Source of the DNA: Sphingomonas bacterium
GTDB lineage: Bacteria > Pseudomonadota > Alphaproteobacteria > Sphingomonadales > Sphingomonadaceae
Reading direction: 5' to 3'
Assembly (NCBI GenBank): GCA_026785645.1
Contig: JAJAZM010000091.1
Coordinates: 1-17,426, forward strand
Length of the DNA stretch: 17,426 nt
The notes under the pieces are model-generated. The model was not told the origin of the DNA, did no database searches, and worked only from the letters and a program-made list of their open reading frames with translations. Both the position numbers and the translations under genes were made by a program. Shown here in pieces: positions 1 to 6,568 of this stretch; the first letter of the stretch is position 1; the number at the start of each line of letters is the position of its first letter.

Positions 1-1014
1 CCCGATTCGGCGCTGCTGCGCGACTTGTTCACCCGCATGGGCTTTCCCGCGGTCGCCCGTCACAAGCGGAAAGACGTCACCCTCCACCGCCAAGGCGACA
101 TCAACTTCATCATCAATGCCGAGCCCGACAGCTTCGAGGCCGAATTCGCCGCCGCTCACGGGCCGTGCGCCTGCGCCATGGCGTTCCGGGTCACCGATGC
201 CGCCGCCGCCCACCGCCGCGCGCTCGGGCTCGGCGCGACCGATGTCCAGACCGACACGACCGAGGGCGAGCTCGCCATTCCGTGCATCGAGGGGATTGGT
301 GGATCGCGCCTTTATTTCGTCGATCAATATGGCGGCGCTTCTGGCAATGGGGGCTCGATCTACGACGCCGATTTCGATTTCGAGCCGGGCTGGCAGGACA
401 AGATGAAGGCGTCGGATTCGCGCCTCACCTATCTCGATCACCTCACCCACAATGTGAATCGCGGCCGCATGTCGCACTGGGCCGATTTCTACGAGAATCT
501 CTTCAACTTCCGCGAAATCCGCTACTTCGATATCGAGGGCAAGGTCACCGGTTTATTCTCCAAGGCGATGACGTCGCCGTGCGGCAAGATCCGCATTCCG
601 CTCAATGAGAGCCAGGACGACAAGAGCCAGATCGAGGAATATCTACGCGAGTATAAGGGCGAGGGGATCCAGCATATCGCGCTCGGCAGCGACGACATTT
701 ACAAAGCCGTCGACATCCTCGTCAGCCGCGACATTCCGTTCCAGGACACGCCCGACACTTATTACGAACTGCTCGACGAACGTATCCAGGGCCATGAGGA
801 ATCAATCGAAGAGCTGGAGAAGCGCAACATCCTGATGGATGGCGCACCGACCGAGGGGCAGGGGCTGTTGCTCCAGATCTTCACCCAGAATGTGATCGGC
901 CCGATCTTCTTCGAAATCATCCAGCGCAAGGGCAATGAAGGCTTTGGCGAAGGCAATTTCAAAGCCCTGTTCGAATCGATTGAACTCGACCAGATGCGGC
1001 GAGGAGTGATTTGA
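1..1014 (+). CDS. hpd: 4-hydroxyphenylpyruvate dioxygenase, 5'-truncated by window edge
   Basis: Converts 4-hydroxyphenylpyruvate to homogentisate in tyrosine/phenylalanine breakdown; cytosolic Fe(II) enzyme of the vicinal oxygen chelate fold. The frame is open from base 1 (reading PDSALLRDLFTRMGF), so the true start lies upstream; about 337 codons are visible of a family length near 360. All three iron ligands of the family are present. Counting the TTG at 25 as residue 1, they are H139 in YLDHLTHNV, H217 in GEGIQHIA and E297 in FFEIIQRKG. The C-terminus GFGEGNFKALFESIE...RRGV is the hallmark helix closing the active site. Resemblance to the Pseudomonas-type bacterial enzyme is strong throughout. 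The next gene is separated by a REP-like palindrome, so co-transcription with the thiolase is possible but not shown. hmgA or other homogentisate genes are not in view. Very sure of identity. Confidence 0.96.
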   Translation, partial: PDSALLRDLFTRMGFPAVARHKRKDVTLHRQGDINFIINAEPDSFEAEFAAAHGPCACAMAFRVTDAAAAHRRALGLGATDVQTDTTEGELAIPCIEGIGGSRLYFVDQYGGASGNGGSIYDADFDFEPGWQDKMKASDSRLTYLDHLTHNVNRGRMSHWADFYENLFNFREIRYFDIEGKVTGLFSKAMTSPCGKIRIPLNESQDDKSQIEEYLREYKGEGIQHIALGSDDIYKAVDILVSRDIPFQDTPDTYYELLDERIQGHEESIEELEKRNILMDGAPTEGQGLLLQIFTQNVIGPIFFEIIQRKGNEGFGEGNFKALFESIELDQMRRGVI

Positions 1015-1019
1015 TGCTT

Positions 1020-1098
1020 CGTCATTGCGAGGAGCGCAGCGACGAAGCCATCCAGCGCGAACAAAAGACTGGATTGCCGCGCTTCGCTCGCAATGACG
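1020..1098. repeat. REP-like palindromic intergenic repeat
   Basis: An imperfect inverted repeat fills the gap between hpd and the thiolase gene. The left arm begins CGTCATTGCGAG at 1020 and runs to ATCCAG at 1055. The right arm, 1069-1098, ends CTCGCAATGACG. The outer 12 bases are perfectly complementary, and the inner parts (GCCATCCAG versus CTGGATTGC) nearly so, around a short central loop. This CGTCATTGCGAG...GCAATCCAG palindrome is a well-known dispersed intergenic repeat in many bacterial genomes, including sphingomonads. It can fold into a long RNA hairpin and may attenuate or stabilise readthrough transcripts. No transposase is nearby. Confidence 0.88.
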
Positions 1099-1108
1099 GA
1101 TTAGTGGG

Positions 1109-2311
1109 ATGATCCAAGCCTATATCTGCGACGCCATCCGCACCCCGATCGGCCGCTACGGCGGATCGCTCAGCAGCGTCCGACCCGACGATCTCGCCGC
1201 AATCCCGCTCGCCGCGCTGAAAGCGCGCAATCCGGGCGTCGACTGGGCGCATCTCGACGATGTCATCCTCGGCTGCGCCAATCAGGCGGGGGAGGATAAT
1301 CGCAATGTTGCGCGGATGGCGGCGCTGCTTGGCGGGCTCGGCGACAGCGCGCCCGGCACTACCATTAATCGGCTGTGCGGCTCGGGTCTCGATGCAGTCG
1401 CAATGGCGGCACGCGCTTGTCGGGCGGGGGAGGCCGAGCTGATCGTCGCCGGCGGGGTCGAAAGCATGACCCGCGCGCCGTTCGTGAGCCCCAAGGCCGA
1501 GACCGCGTTCAGCCGCTCCAGCACAATCTACGACACGACCATCGGCTGGCGCTTCGTCAACAGCAGGATGAACGCCGAGTTCGGAATCGATTCGATGCCC
1601 GAGACCGCCGAGAACGTCGCGGGCGATTATGGGGTCAGCCGCGAGGACCAGGACAAGTTCGCCCACGCCAGCCAGCTGCGCGCCGCTGCGGCGCAGGCCA
1701 GTGGCCGCCTCGCCGCCGAGATCGTCCCGGTCCCGATCCGGCAGCGCAAGGGCGACCCGATCACCGTCGACACCGACGAGCATCCGCGCCTCACCAGCCT
1801 TGAGGCGTTGGCGAAACTCAAGCCGATCGTGCGCGACGGCGGGACCATCACTGCGGGCAATGCGTCGGGGGTCAATGACGGCGCGGCGGCGCTGATCATC
1901 GCCTCCGAAGCGGCGGTAAAGCGCCACGGGCTGACCCCCCGCGCCCGCGTGCTCGGTACTGCCGTCGCCGGGGTCGCGCCGCGCATCATGGGAATCGGTC
2001 CCGCGCCGGCCTCGGCCAAATTGCTCGACCGGCTAGGGCTCCATATCGACCAGATCGACCTGGTCGAGTTGAACGAGGCCTTCGCTGCACAGGGTCTTGC
2101 GGTGATGCGCCAGCTCGGGCTCGCCGACGATGCGCCCCACGTGAATCCCAATGGCGGCGCAATCGCCTTGGGCCATCCGCTCGGCATGTCGGGCGCCCGC
2201 CTCGCTTTGACCGCGACCGAGGAGCTTCAACGCTCGGGCGGCCGCCTTGCGCTGTGCACGATGTGCATCGGCGTCGGGCAGGGCATTGCGATGATCATCG
2301 AACGGGTGTGA
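1109..2311 (+). CDS. pcaF: 3-oxoadipyl-CoA / 3-oxo-5,6-dehydrosuberyl-CoA thiolase
   Basis: Type II thiolase that cleaves 3-oxoadipyl-CoA with CoA to succinyl-CoA and acetyl-CoA, the last step of the beta-ketoadipate (PcaF) or phenylacetate (PaaJ) route. At 400 aa it has the normal family length. The nucleophilic cysteine is C90 in NRLCGSGLDA, the catalytic histidine H356 in GGAIALGHPLGMSGAR, and the second cysteine C386 in CTMCIGVGQG. The family's GCANQAGEDNRNVARMA and DTTIGWRF segments favour PcaF/PaaJ over a general acetoacetyl-CoA thiolase. Start is the ATG at 1109, which aligns with PcaF; only a weak purine stretch (AGTGGG) precedes it. Its stop overlaps the paaD start by four bases (GTGA), so paaD is translationally coupled and the phenylacetate role (PaaJ) is attractive. 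The pcaF/paaJ choice cannot be settled from this window. Confidence 0.9.
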   Translation: MIQAYICDAIRTPIGRYGGSLSSVRPDDLAAIPLAALKARNPGVDWAHLDDVILGCANQAGEDNRNVARMAALLGGLGDSAPGTTINRLCGSGLDAVAMAARACRAGEAELIVAGGVESMTRAPFVSPKAETAFSRSSTIYDTTIGWRFVNSRMNAEFGIDSMPETAENVAGDYGVSREDQDKFAHASQLRAAAAQASGRLAAEIVPVPIRQRKGDPITVDTDEHPRLTSLEALAKLKPIVRDGGTITAGNASGVNDGAAALIIASEAAVKRHGLTPRARVLGTAVAGVAPRIMGIGPAPASAKLLDRLGLHIDQIDLVELNEAFAAQGLAVMRQLGLADDAPHVNPNGGAIALGHPLGMSGARLALTATEELQRSGGRLALCTMCIGVGQGIAMIIERV

Positions 2312-2748
2312 CCCAAGCCGCTGCGATCATGGCCGTGCTCGACACGGTGATGGACCCGGAGATACCGGTCATCTCGATCACCGATCTCGGCATCGTCCGC
2401 GACGTCGATCCGCACCGCGTGCTGATCACGCCCACCTATTCGGGCTGCCCGGCAAGCCACGCGATTGAGATGCTGATCCGCAACGCGCTGGATTCAAACG
2501 GTTTTCGGAGCGTCGGGATCGAAACCACCCTGTCCCCGCCATGGACCACCGACTGGATGACCGAGTCCGGAAAGGCCGCCTTGCTCGCTTACGGCATCGC
2601 CCCGCCACATGATGCTCCCAGTGTGACCTGCCCCCAATGCGGCTCGACCGACACCGAGGAAGTCAGCCGCTTCGGCTCGACTCCCTGCAAGGCGCAATGG
2701 CGCTGCACCGCCTGCCTCGAACCCTTCGACCGCTTCAAATGCCATTAG
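2308..2748 (+). CDS. paaD: phenylacetyl-CoA epoxidase system protein PaaD
   Basis: PaaD belongs to the MIP18/DUF59 family and is thought to help assemble the metal centre of the multicomponent phenylacetyl-CoA 1,2-epoxidase PaaABCE. Start chosen at GTG 2308, whose GTGA overlaps the thiolase stop. ATG 2329 is an alternative giving a seven-residue shorter protein. From GTG the product is 146 aa. The DUF59 core runs from about residue 8 to 95, with DPEIPV at 16-21, ITDLG at 24-28 and Cys47 in the TPTYSGCPAS loop. A C-terminal zinc-ribbon-like domain follows, with CPQC (108-111), PCKA (C127), CTAC (133-136) and the typical ending EPFDRFKCH. The FGSTPCKA and WTTDWM motifs are specific to PaaD rather than to generic SufT-like proteins. 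No paaABCE subunits are visible; they would have to lie upstream of hpd or elsewhere. Confidence 0.9.
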   Translation: MTQAAAIMAVLDTVMDPEIPVISITDLGIVRDVDPHRVLITPTYSGCPASHAIEMLIRNALDSNGFRSVGIETTLSPPWTTDWMTESGKAALLAYGIAPPHDAPSVTCPQCGSTDTEEVSRFGSTPCKAQWRCTACLEPFDRFKCH

Positions 2749-2802
2749 CCCGACGCCGTTGATGGCCACTCGAAATTCGCTGCCAATTCGCGTTCGGCTC
2801 GT

Positions 2803-2808
2803 TACACT
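2803..2808 (+). promoter_or_regulatory. possible -10 element of zwf
   Basis: The 66-base gap before zwf contains TACACT, ending seven bases before the ATG at 2815. There is no Shine-Dalgarno-like purine run in between (the intervening bases read TCACGC). A sigma-70 start here would place transcription at or next to the AUG, i.e. a leaderless or very short leader. No convincing -35 is visible (TTCGCT at 2777-2782 gives a 20-base spacer). Weak evidence. Confidence 0.2.
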
Positions 2809-2814
2809 TCACGC

Positions 2815-4272
2815 ATGACTGAAAAATCCACCGCATTTCTGATGTTCGGCGCGACTGGCGATCTCGCGCGACGAATGTTGCTTCCGTCGCTCTACGGACT
2901 CGACTCCGATGGGCTTCTCGCACCCGACCTCAATATCGTCGGCACTGCCCGGTCGGATCTCGACGCCGACGGTTTTCGCACGCTGGCGCGCCAAGCGCTT
3001 GAGGAATATCTCCCCGATGGCTTCTTCGAGGAGGAAGTGGCGGCGCGGTTTCTCGCTCGGCTCGACTATGTCCCGCTCAATATCAATGATGAGGGTAGCT
3101 TCGCCAAGCTCGCCAAGGCGGTCGGCGATGCCGAACCGCGGCTTGCCATCTTCCTGTCGACCGCGCCGAGCCTGTTCGAACCAGTCATCGCCGGGCTCGC
3201 CTCGGTCGGCCTGGCGTCGGACAATGTCCGGCTCGCGCTCGAAAAGCCGCTTGGCGCTGACCTTGCATCGAGCCGCGAGATCAATGACGCGGTTGCCGCG
3301 CGATTCTCCGAAGACCGGATTTTTCGCGTCGATCATTATCTCGGCAAGGAGCCGGTACAGAATTTGCTCGCGCTGCGCTTTGCGAATTTGATGTTTGAGC
3401 CGTTGTGGAACAGCGCGCATATCGACCATGTCCAGATCACCGTAAGCGAATCGGTCGGTCTCGAAGGCCGGGTCGACTATTACGAGGGCGCCGGAGCGCT
3501 CCGCGACATGGTCCAGAACCACATGCTGCAATTGCTCGCCCTGGTGGCGATGGAGCCACCGACCGACTTCGCCCCGACCGCCGTACGCGACGAGAAGGTC
3601 AAAATATTGCGCTCGTTGCACCCGATTACCGCTGCAACCGTCGCCGACGACAGCGTCATCGGCCAATATGGCGCGGGCGTGATCGATGGCGTGTCGGTGC
3701 CCGGCTATGATGGTGAGCTTGGCCGCGACAGCCGCACCGAGACATTCGTCGCTTTGCGCGCCCAAATCGACAATTGGCGCTGGAACGGCGTGCCATTCTA
3801 CCTTCGTACCGGCAAGCGGCTGGCGGCGCGGCACAGCGAAATCTTCATCCAGTTCAAATGTATCCCCTTCTCGATCTTTGCGGCGGGTGGTGCGAAGACA
3901 TTGCCCAACAAATTGATTATCTCGCTTCAGCCCGAGGAGACGATCGGGCTGGCGATGATGGCCAAGACCCCCGGTCTCGACCGCAAGGGCATCCGCCTGC
4001 GCGAGATCCCGCTCGACCTTGGCCGCAATGACGCCTTTGCCGATCATCGTCGCCGGATTGCCTACGAGCGACTGTTGCTCGACCTGCTCGAGGGCAATCC
4101 TACCTTGTTCGTCCGCCGCGACGAGGTCGAAGCCCAGTGGCAATGGATCGACGGCATCCGCGCCGCTTTGGCCTCGGCCGACATCAAGCCTGAGCCTTAC
4201 GCCGCCGGCACCCGCGGCCCGACCGCAGCGAGCGACTTCGCCAAACGCCACGAATTTGCCTGGCACGACTGA
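2815..4272 (+). CDS. zwf: glucose-6-phosphate 1-dehydrogenase
   Basis: Oxidises glucose 6-phosphate to 6-phosphogluconolactone with NAD(P)+, the entry step of the Entner-Doudoroff and oxidative pentose phosphate pathways; cytosolic. At 485 aa it has normal length. The N-terminal Rossmann motif is FGATGDLARR (about residues 11-20). The substrate-binding signature RVDHYLGKE contains H174, and the catalytic base is H236 in DMVQNHMLQL. The segment PFYLRTGKRL is also typical. The ATG at 2815 puts the dinucleotide fold at the usual distance from the N-terminus. In many alphaproteobacteria zwf heads a zwf-pgl-edd-glk cluster; here it stands alone, followed by a DUF3422 gene. It may therefore be a second copy, or the pathway genes may be dispersed. 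Identity is secure; cofactor preference cannot be told. Confidence 0.97.
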   Translation: MTEKSTAFLMFGATGDLARRMLLPSLYGLDSDGLLAPDLNIVGTARSDLDADGFRTLARQALEEYLPDGFFEEEVAARFLARLDYVPLNINDEGSFAKLAKAVGDAEPRLAIFLSTAPSLFEPVIAGLASVGLASDNVRLALEKPLGADLASSREINDAVAARFSEDRIFRVDHYLGKEPVQNLLALRFANLMFEPLWNSAHIDHVQITVSESVGLEGRVDYYEGAGALRDMVQNHMLQLLALVAMEPPTDFAPTAVRDEKVKILRSLHPITAATVADDSVIGQYGAGVIDGVSVPGYDGELGRDSRTETFVALRAQIDNWRWNGVPFYLRTGKRLAARHSEIFIQFKCIPFSIFAAGGAKTLPNKLIISLQPEETIGLAMMAKTPGLDRKGIRLREIPLDLGRNDAFADHRRRIAYERLLLDLLEGNPTLFVRRDEVEAQWQWIDGIRAALASADIKPEPYAAGTRGPTAASDFAKRHEFAWHD

Positions 4273-4288
4273 CCGGGTTGTACCGGTC
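4271..4288 (+). terminator. possible weak hairpin after zwf
   Basis: Immediately past the zwf stop, GACCGG (4271-4276) and CCGGTC (4283-4288) form a six-base-pair GC-rich stem with a six-base loop (GTTGTA). No T-tract follows, so intrinsic termination is doubtful. The rest of the 137-base gap up to the next gene shows nothing recognisable. Confidence 0.25.
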
Positions 4289-4409
4289 GATCCACTAACC
4301 TGTTGCAAGCTGTGTGTTTCGGTGGGTGATGACCAGCAGGTCTTGACCCGTGCCCGCGCCGCTGCCAGCGGTTTGCGGACCGATCCGCCACCGCGACAGC
4401 CGGAGTGTA

Positions 4410-5681
4410 ATGATGATCCGCGTCCACCCGCTGCGCGCCGCGCTTTCGGAAGAAATGCATCTTCGGCGGCTGCCACGATTCAACGCGCCGTACCGACTGG
4501 TGCAAATCGTCACCGTGCTTGGTGAAGGTGACGCCGCCGACGCTCGCACGCATATCGATGGCCTAGCCGCCAACGCACGCGGGATCGTTCCGGTTTCGGC
4601 GAAATATGGGGTCGTGGCGCTCGGTGACGTTACTTTGGTGTGGGAACGCCACACCGAATTCGCCACTTACACCTTGCTTCGGACCGGCGCGGCGGAGGCG
4701 TCGTTCGATCCGGCCGAGTTCGAACCGATCCTGGCCGCGGTTCAGAAAGATATGCCCGGGGAGGTCATCCGAGCAACGCAGGTCGCGCTGGTCGCCGCCG
4801 CCGAAGGGCACGACCCGACAATTGCTTCGATGGACCAATGGTTCGCGCCCGAAGCGATGATCGTGTGCGACGTGGCCGATGGCCTGGCGCGGATCGTCTC
4901 CGACTTTCGGCTCAACCGCGACGGTTATGGCCGACTGCTCGTGCTCGATCACGGGCTCGACCGAGATGAGCCCGCGCAGCTCTTGATGCGGCTGCAGGAG
5001 CTTGGCAATTATCGCAATATGGCACTGCTCGCACTACCGTTGGCACAGCAATTGACACCGACGGTCACCAAACTCGAAGCGCGCCTGGCCGAATTGACCC
5101 ATGACGTATCGGAACGCACGTCGGAAGATGATCAATTACTCGATGAGCTCACCTTCCTGTCGGCCGAGTTGGCACGGCTCGCCGCCGAGACCCGCTATCG
5201 GATGAGCGCCACGCGTGCTTATGCCCAACTAAGCACCGACCGGCTGGCGAGCCTCCACATTCGCCCCGTTCGCGGCTTCCAGACGCTCGCCGATTTCACC
5301 GAACGGCGACTGATGCCGGCGGTGAGGACATGCGATTCCTTTTCGGCGCGGATCGAAGATTTGTTGCAGCGGGCGGCGTGGACCAGTGAATTGCTCCGGA
5401 CCAGAATCGACATTGCACTTGCCAAGCAAAATCGTGACTTGCTGCGCTCGATGGATCGCCGGACGAAACTCCAGCTTCGCCTACAACAAACGGTCGAGGG
5501 ACTGTCGATTGTTGCGATCAGCTACTATCTGGTTTCCCTGATTGCCTACGTGCTGCACGCGATCCCCGCCGTGAGGAAGGACGTCGGCGTGGCGGTCGCG
5601 GTTCCGATCGTCATCACGGTCGTCACATTGTCGGTCTGGCGGCTGCGGCGCAGCCTGGTTAGGTTGCCACCGTCGGATTAG
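4410..5681 (+). CDS. DUF3422 family membrane-anchored protein
   Basis: Function unknown; the product matches the DUF3422 family, widespread in alpha- and betaproteobacteria. Start set at the first of two adjacent ATGs (4410, 4413), which follow a GGAG at 4402-4405. The second ATG has the better spacing, and GTG 4350 is an unlikely longer alternative. From 4410 it is 423 aa. Visible family features are HPLRAALSEEMH near the N-terminus, WERHTEF at 78-84, and a central predicted helical region rich in Leu/Ala/Glu (about 200-350). The highly conserved SMDRRTKLQLRLQQTVEGLS stretch comes next. Two C-terminal membrane segments lie at about 364-383 and 392-411, ending in a basic tail (RLRRSLVR). The bulk of the protein is thus probably cytosolic and tail-anchored in the inner membrane. 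It sits beside the degraded bchI/tspO region; whether this is meaningful is unknown. Confidence 0.85.
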   Translation: MMIRVHPLRAALSEEMHLRRLPRFNAPYRLVQIVTVLGEGDAADARTHIDGLAANARGIVPVSAKYGVVALGDVTLVWERHTEFATYTLLRTGAAEASFDPAEFEPILAAVQKDMPGEVIRATQVALVAAAEGHDPTIASMDQWFAPEAMIVCDVADGLARIVSDFRLNRDGYGRLLVLDHGLDRDEPAQLLMRLQELGNYRNMALLALPLAQQLTPTVTKLEARLAELTHDVSERTSEDDQLLDELTFLSAELARLAAETRYRMSATRAYAQLSTDRLASLHIRPVRGFQTLADFTERRLMPAVRTCDSFSARIEDLLQRAAWTSELLRTRIDIALAKQNRDLLRSMDRRTKLQLRLQQTVEGLSIVAISYYLVSLIAYVLHAIPAVRKDVGVAVAVPIVITVVTLSVWRLRRSLVRLPPSD

Positions 5682-5691
5682 CGCCCGGATT

Positions 5692-5790
5692 CTAGGCCGC
5701 GGTCGATTTGCCCGTCCCGCGATCACCGAACACCGTCACCCCGCCGATCCGCGCATCGACCGCGGCGATCAGCAGGGCGCGTTTCATCTC
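5692..5790 (-). pseudogene. bchI: bchI remnant (Mg-chelatase ATPase subunit, N-terminal sliver)
   Basis: Read on the minus strand, this piece translates as E-MKRALLIAAVDAR followed by IGGVTVFGDRGTGKSTA-A-stop. That is the Walker A region of BchI/ChlI, the AAA+ subunit of magnesium chelatase in bacteriochlorophyll synthesis. IGGV-x-VFGDRGTGKST is essentially diagnostic for this family. Only 32 of roughly 335-350 residues remain. Homology stops after GKSTA, where a TAG (5692-5694) closes the frame. Upstream of Glu-Met-Lys the expected FSAIVGQ segment is gone, replaced by sequence running into the tspO remnant. The fragment has lost Walker B, the sensors and the C-terminal domain and cannot work. 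DUF3422 ends 10 bases from its broken 3' end. I am confident it is a relic of bchI, not a small gene. Confidence 0.8.
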
Positions 5791-5808
5791 GCTGGATCCA
5801 GGGGTTCG

Positions 5809-5940
5809 CTGGTCGCGCTGGTGGTCGAACTTCGGCCGATCTCGCAATTGGCAAGCTTGCTGGTCGTGCCCTATTTGCTGTGGTTCAGCTTCGCGACGTG
5901 GCTCAACTGGACGATCGTCCGCCTCAATCGCCCGTTCGGC
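5809..5940 (+). pseudogene. tspO: tspO remnant (tryptophan-rich sensory protein, 3' end)
   Basis: On the plus strand the reading frame containing 5860 gives ELRPISQLASLLVVPYL, then LWFSFATWLNWTIVRLNRPFG. This is the fifth transmembrane helix and C-terminus of the TspO/MBR family, whose consensus there is A-x-LL-x-PYLLWV-x-FA-x-LN-x-x-I-x-x-LN. The first four helices are absent: just upstream, the same DNA is the antisense of the bchI remnant. No start codon with a ribosome site is apparent, and the frame runs on to a TAA at 5995-5997 inside the opposing ccmI gene. TspO regulates tetrapyrrole and photosynthesis gene expression in purple bacteria. It could be a remnant of a non-photosynthetic tspO, but its neighbour argues otherwise. 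Confidence 0.72.
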
Positions 5941-6568
5941 TCCCGGCCGCTTTCATCGCCACGAACTGGTCGATCATCACCAGCCGCTCGGCGATAACGA
6001 TCCGGTAGGACGCATCACGCGGTGCTAGCGACAGCGCAAGCAGCCAGGCGCGCTTCGCTGCTGCCATGTCGCCAGCCTGGACATGCGCCATGCCGAGGAA
6101 GAATGGTGGCCCCGGTTCACTCGGCGCCAGCTGGAAAGCGCGGCGAAAGGCGAATCGCGCTGCCGGCGACAGTTGCCCGCCGTCGTGCGCAACGATCGTG
6201 CTGCCGAGACCTGTCCAAAGCGTATGATCGCCGGGGCGTCGCGCTACCGCATCGAGCATGGTCTGGACCGCGCCTTTTGTGTCGCCCTCGCGCATCCGGT
6301 CGTCCGCCGCCGCCAACAATGCCGAATCCTCGGCGGTGCCCTTCATGATCGCGCTTCGAAACGCAACCAGTCCGGGATCGACGTTGATCCGCCGTATATC
6401 CGCGCTTGCTGGACTGCCGGGCAAGCTTGCATGATTCTGCATGGCATAGCCCGCCCCACCGACCAGCAAGGCTGCACCAGCTAACGTTGCGAGCGACCGC
6501 GGCAGACCGCCGAACCATAAGATCGCAAACGCCGCGAGCCCGATTGCGAGGAGCCACACCCAACCCAT
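5924..6568 (-). CDS. ccmI: CcmI/CycH-like cytochrome c biogenesis TPR protein
   Basis: The CcmI family acts in the last step of System I cytochrome c maturation, holding apocytochrome c for the CcmF-CcmH heme ligation complex. The product is 214 aa, a short form. Two N-terminal membrane segments (about 2-20 and 25-42) are followed by a periplasmic TPR region: AVQTMLDAVARRPGDH at about 100-115, then an ARFAFRRAFQLAPSEPGP repeat and an AKRAWLLALSLAPRDA repeat up to about 187. Start ATG at 6568 shares one base with the ccmH stop (TGATG), so it is translationally coupled. Its last six codons (SRTGD-stop) lie antisense to the tspO remnant, so the original C-terminus may have been changed when the flanking DNA was deleted. 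The family is poorly conserved, but position and architecture support the call. Confidence 0.85.
   Translation of the reverse strand: MGWVWLLAIGLAAFAILWFGGLPRSLATLAGAALLVGGAGYAMQNHASLPGSPASADIRRINVDPGLVAFRSAIMKGTAEDSALLAAADDRMREGDTKGAVQTMLDAVARRPGDHTLWTGLGSTIVAHDGGQLSPAARFAFRRAFQLAPSEPGPPFFLGMAHVQAGDMAAAKRAWLLALSLAPRDASYRIVIAERLVMIDQFVAMKAAGSRTGD

Noticed and set aside
1022..1927. 301-codon minus-strand open frame opposite the thiolase, starting in the palindromic repeat
   Set aside because: Shadow of the thiolase gene. Its repeat-derived end (SLRAKRGNP) is a common artefact of the CGTCATTGCGAG element.
4271..4288. Strong intrinsic terminator after zwf
   Set aside because: The hairpin exists but no T-tract follows, so it is listed only as a weak candidate.
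2809..4476. Long 555-codon minus-strand open frame opposite zwf
   Set aside because: It is a GC-rich shadow of zwf; the plus-strand product is unmistakably glucose-6-phosphate dehydrogenase and the minus-strand peptide has no recognisable domain.
5708..6028. 106-codon plus-strand frame across the bchI/tspO scar
   Set aside because: It is in a different frame from the TspO-like peptide, has no recognisable content and runs into the ccmI antisense.
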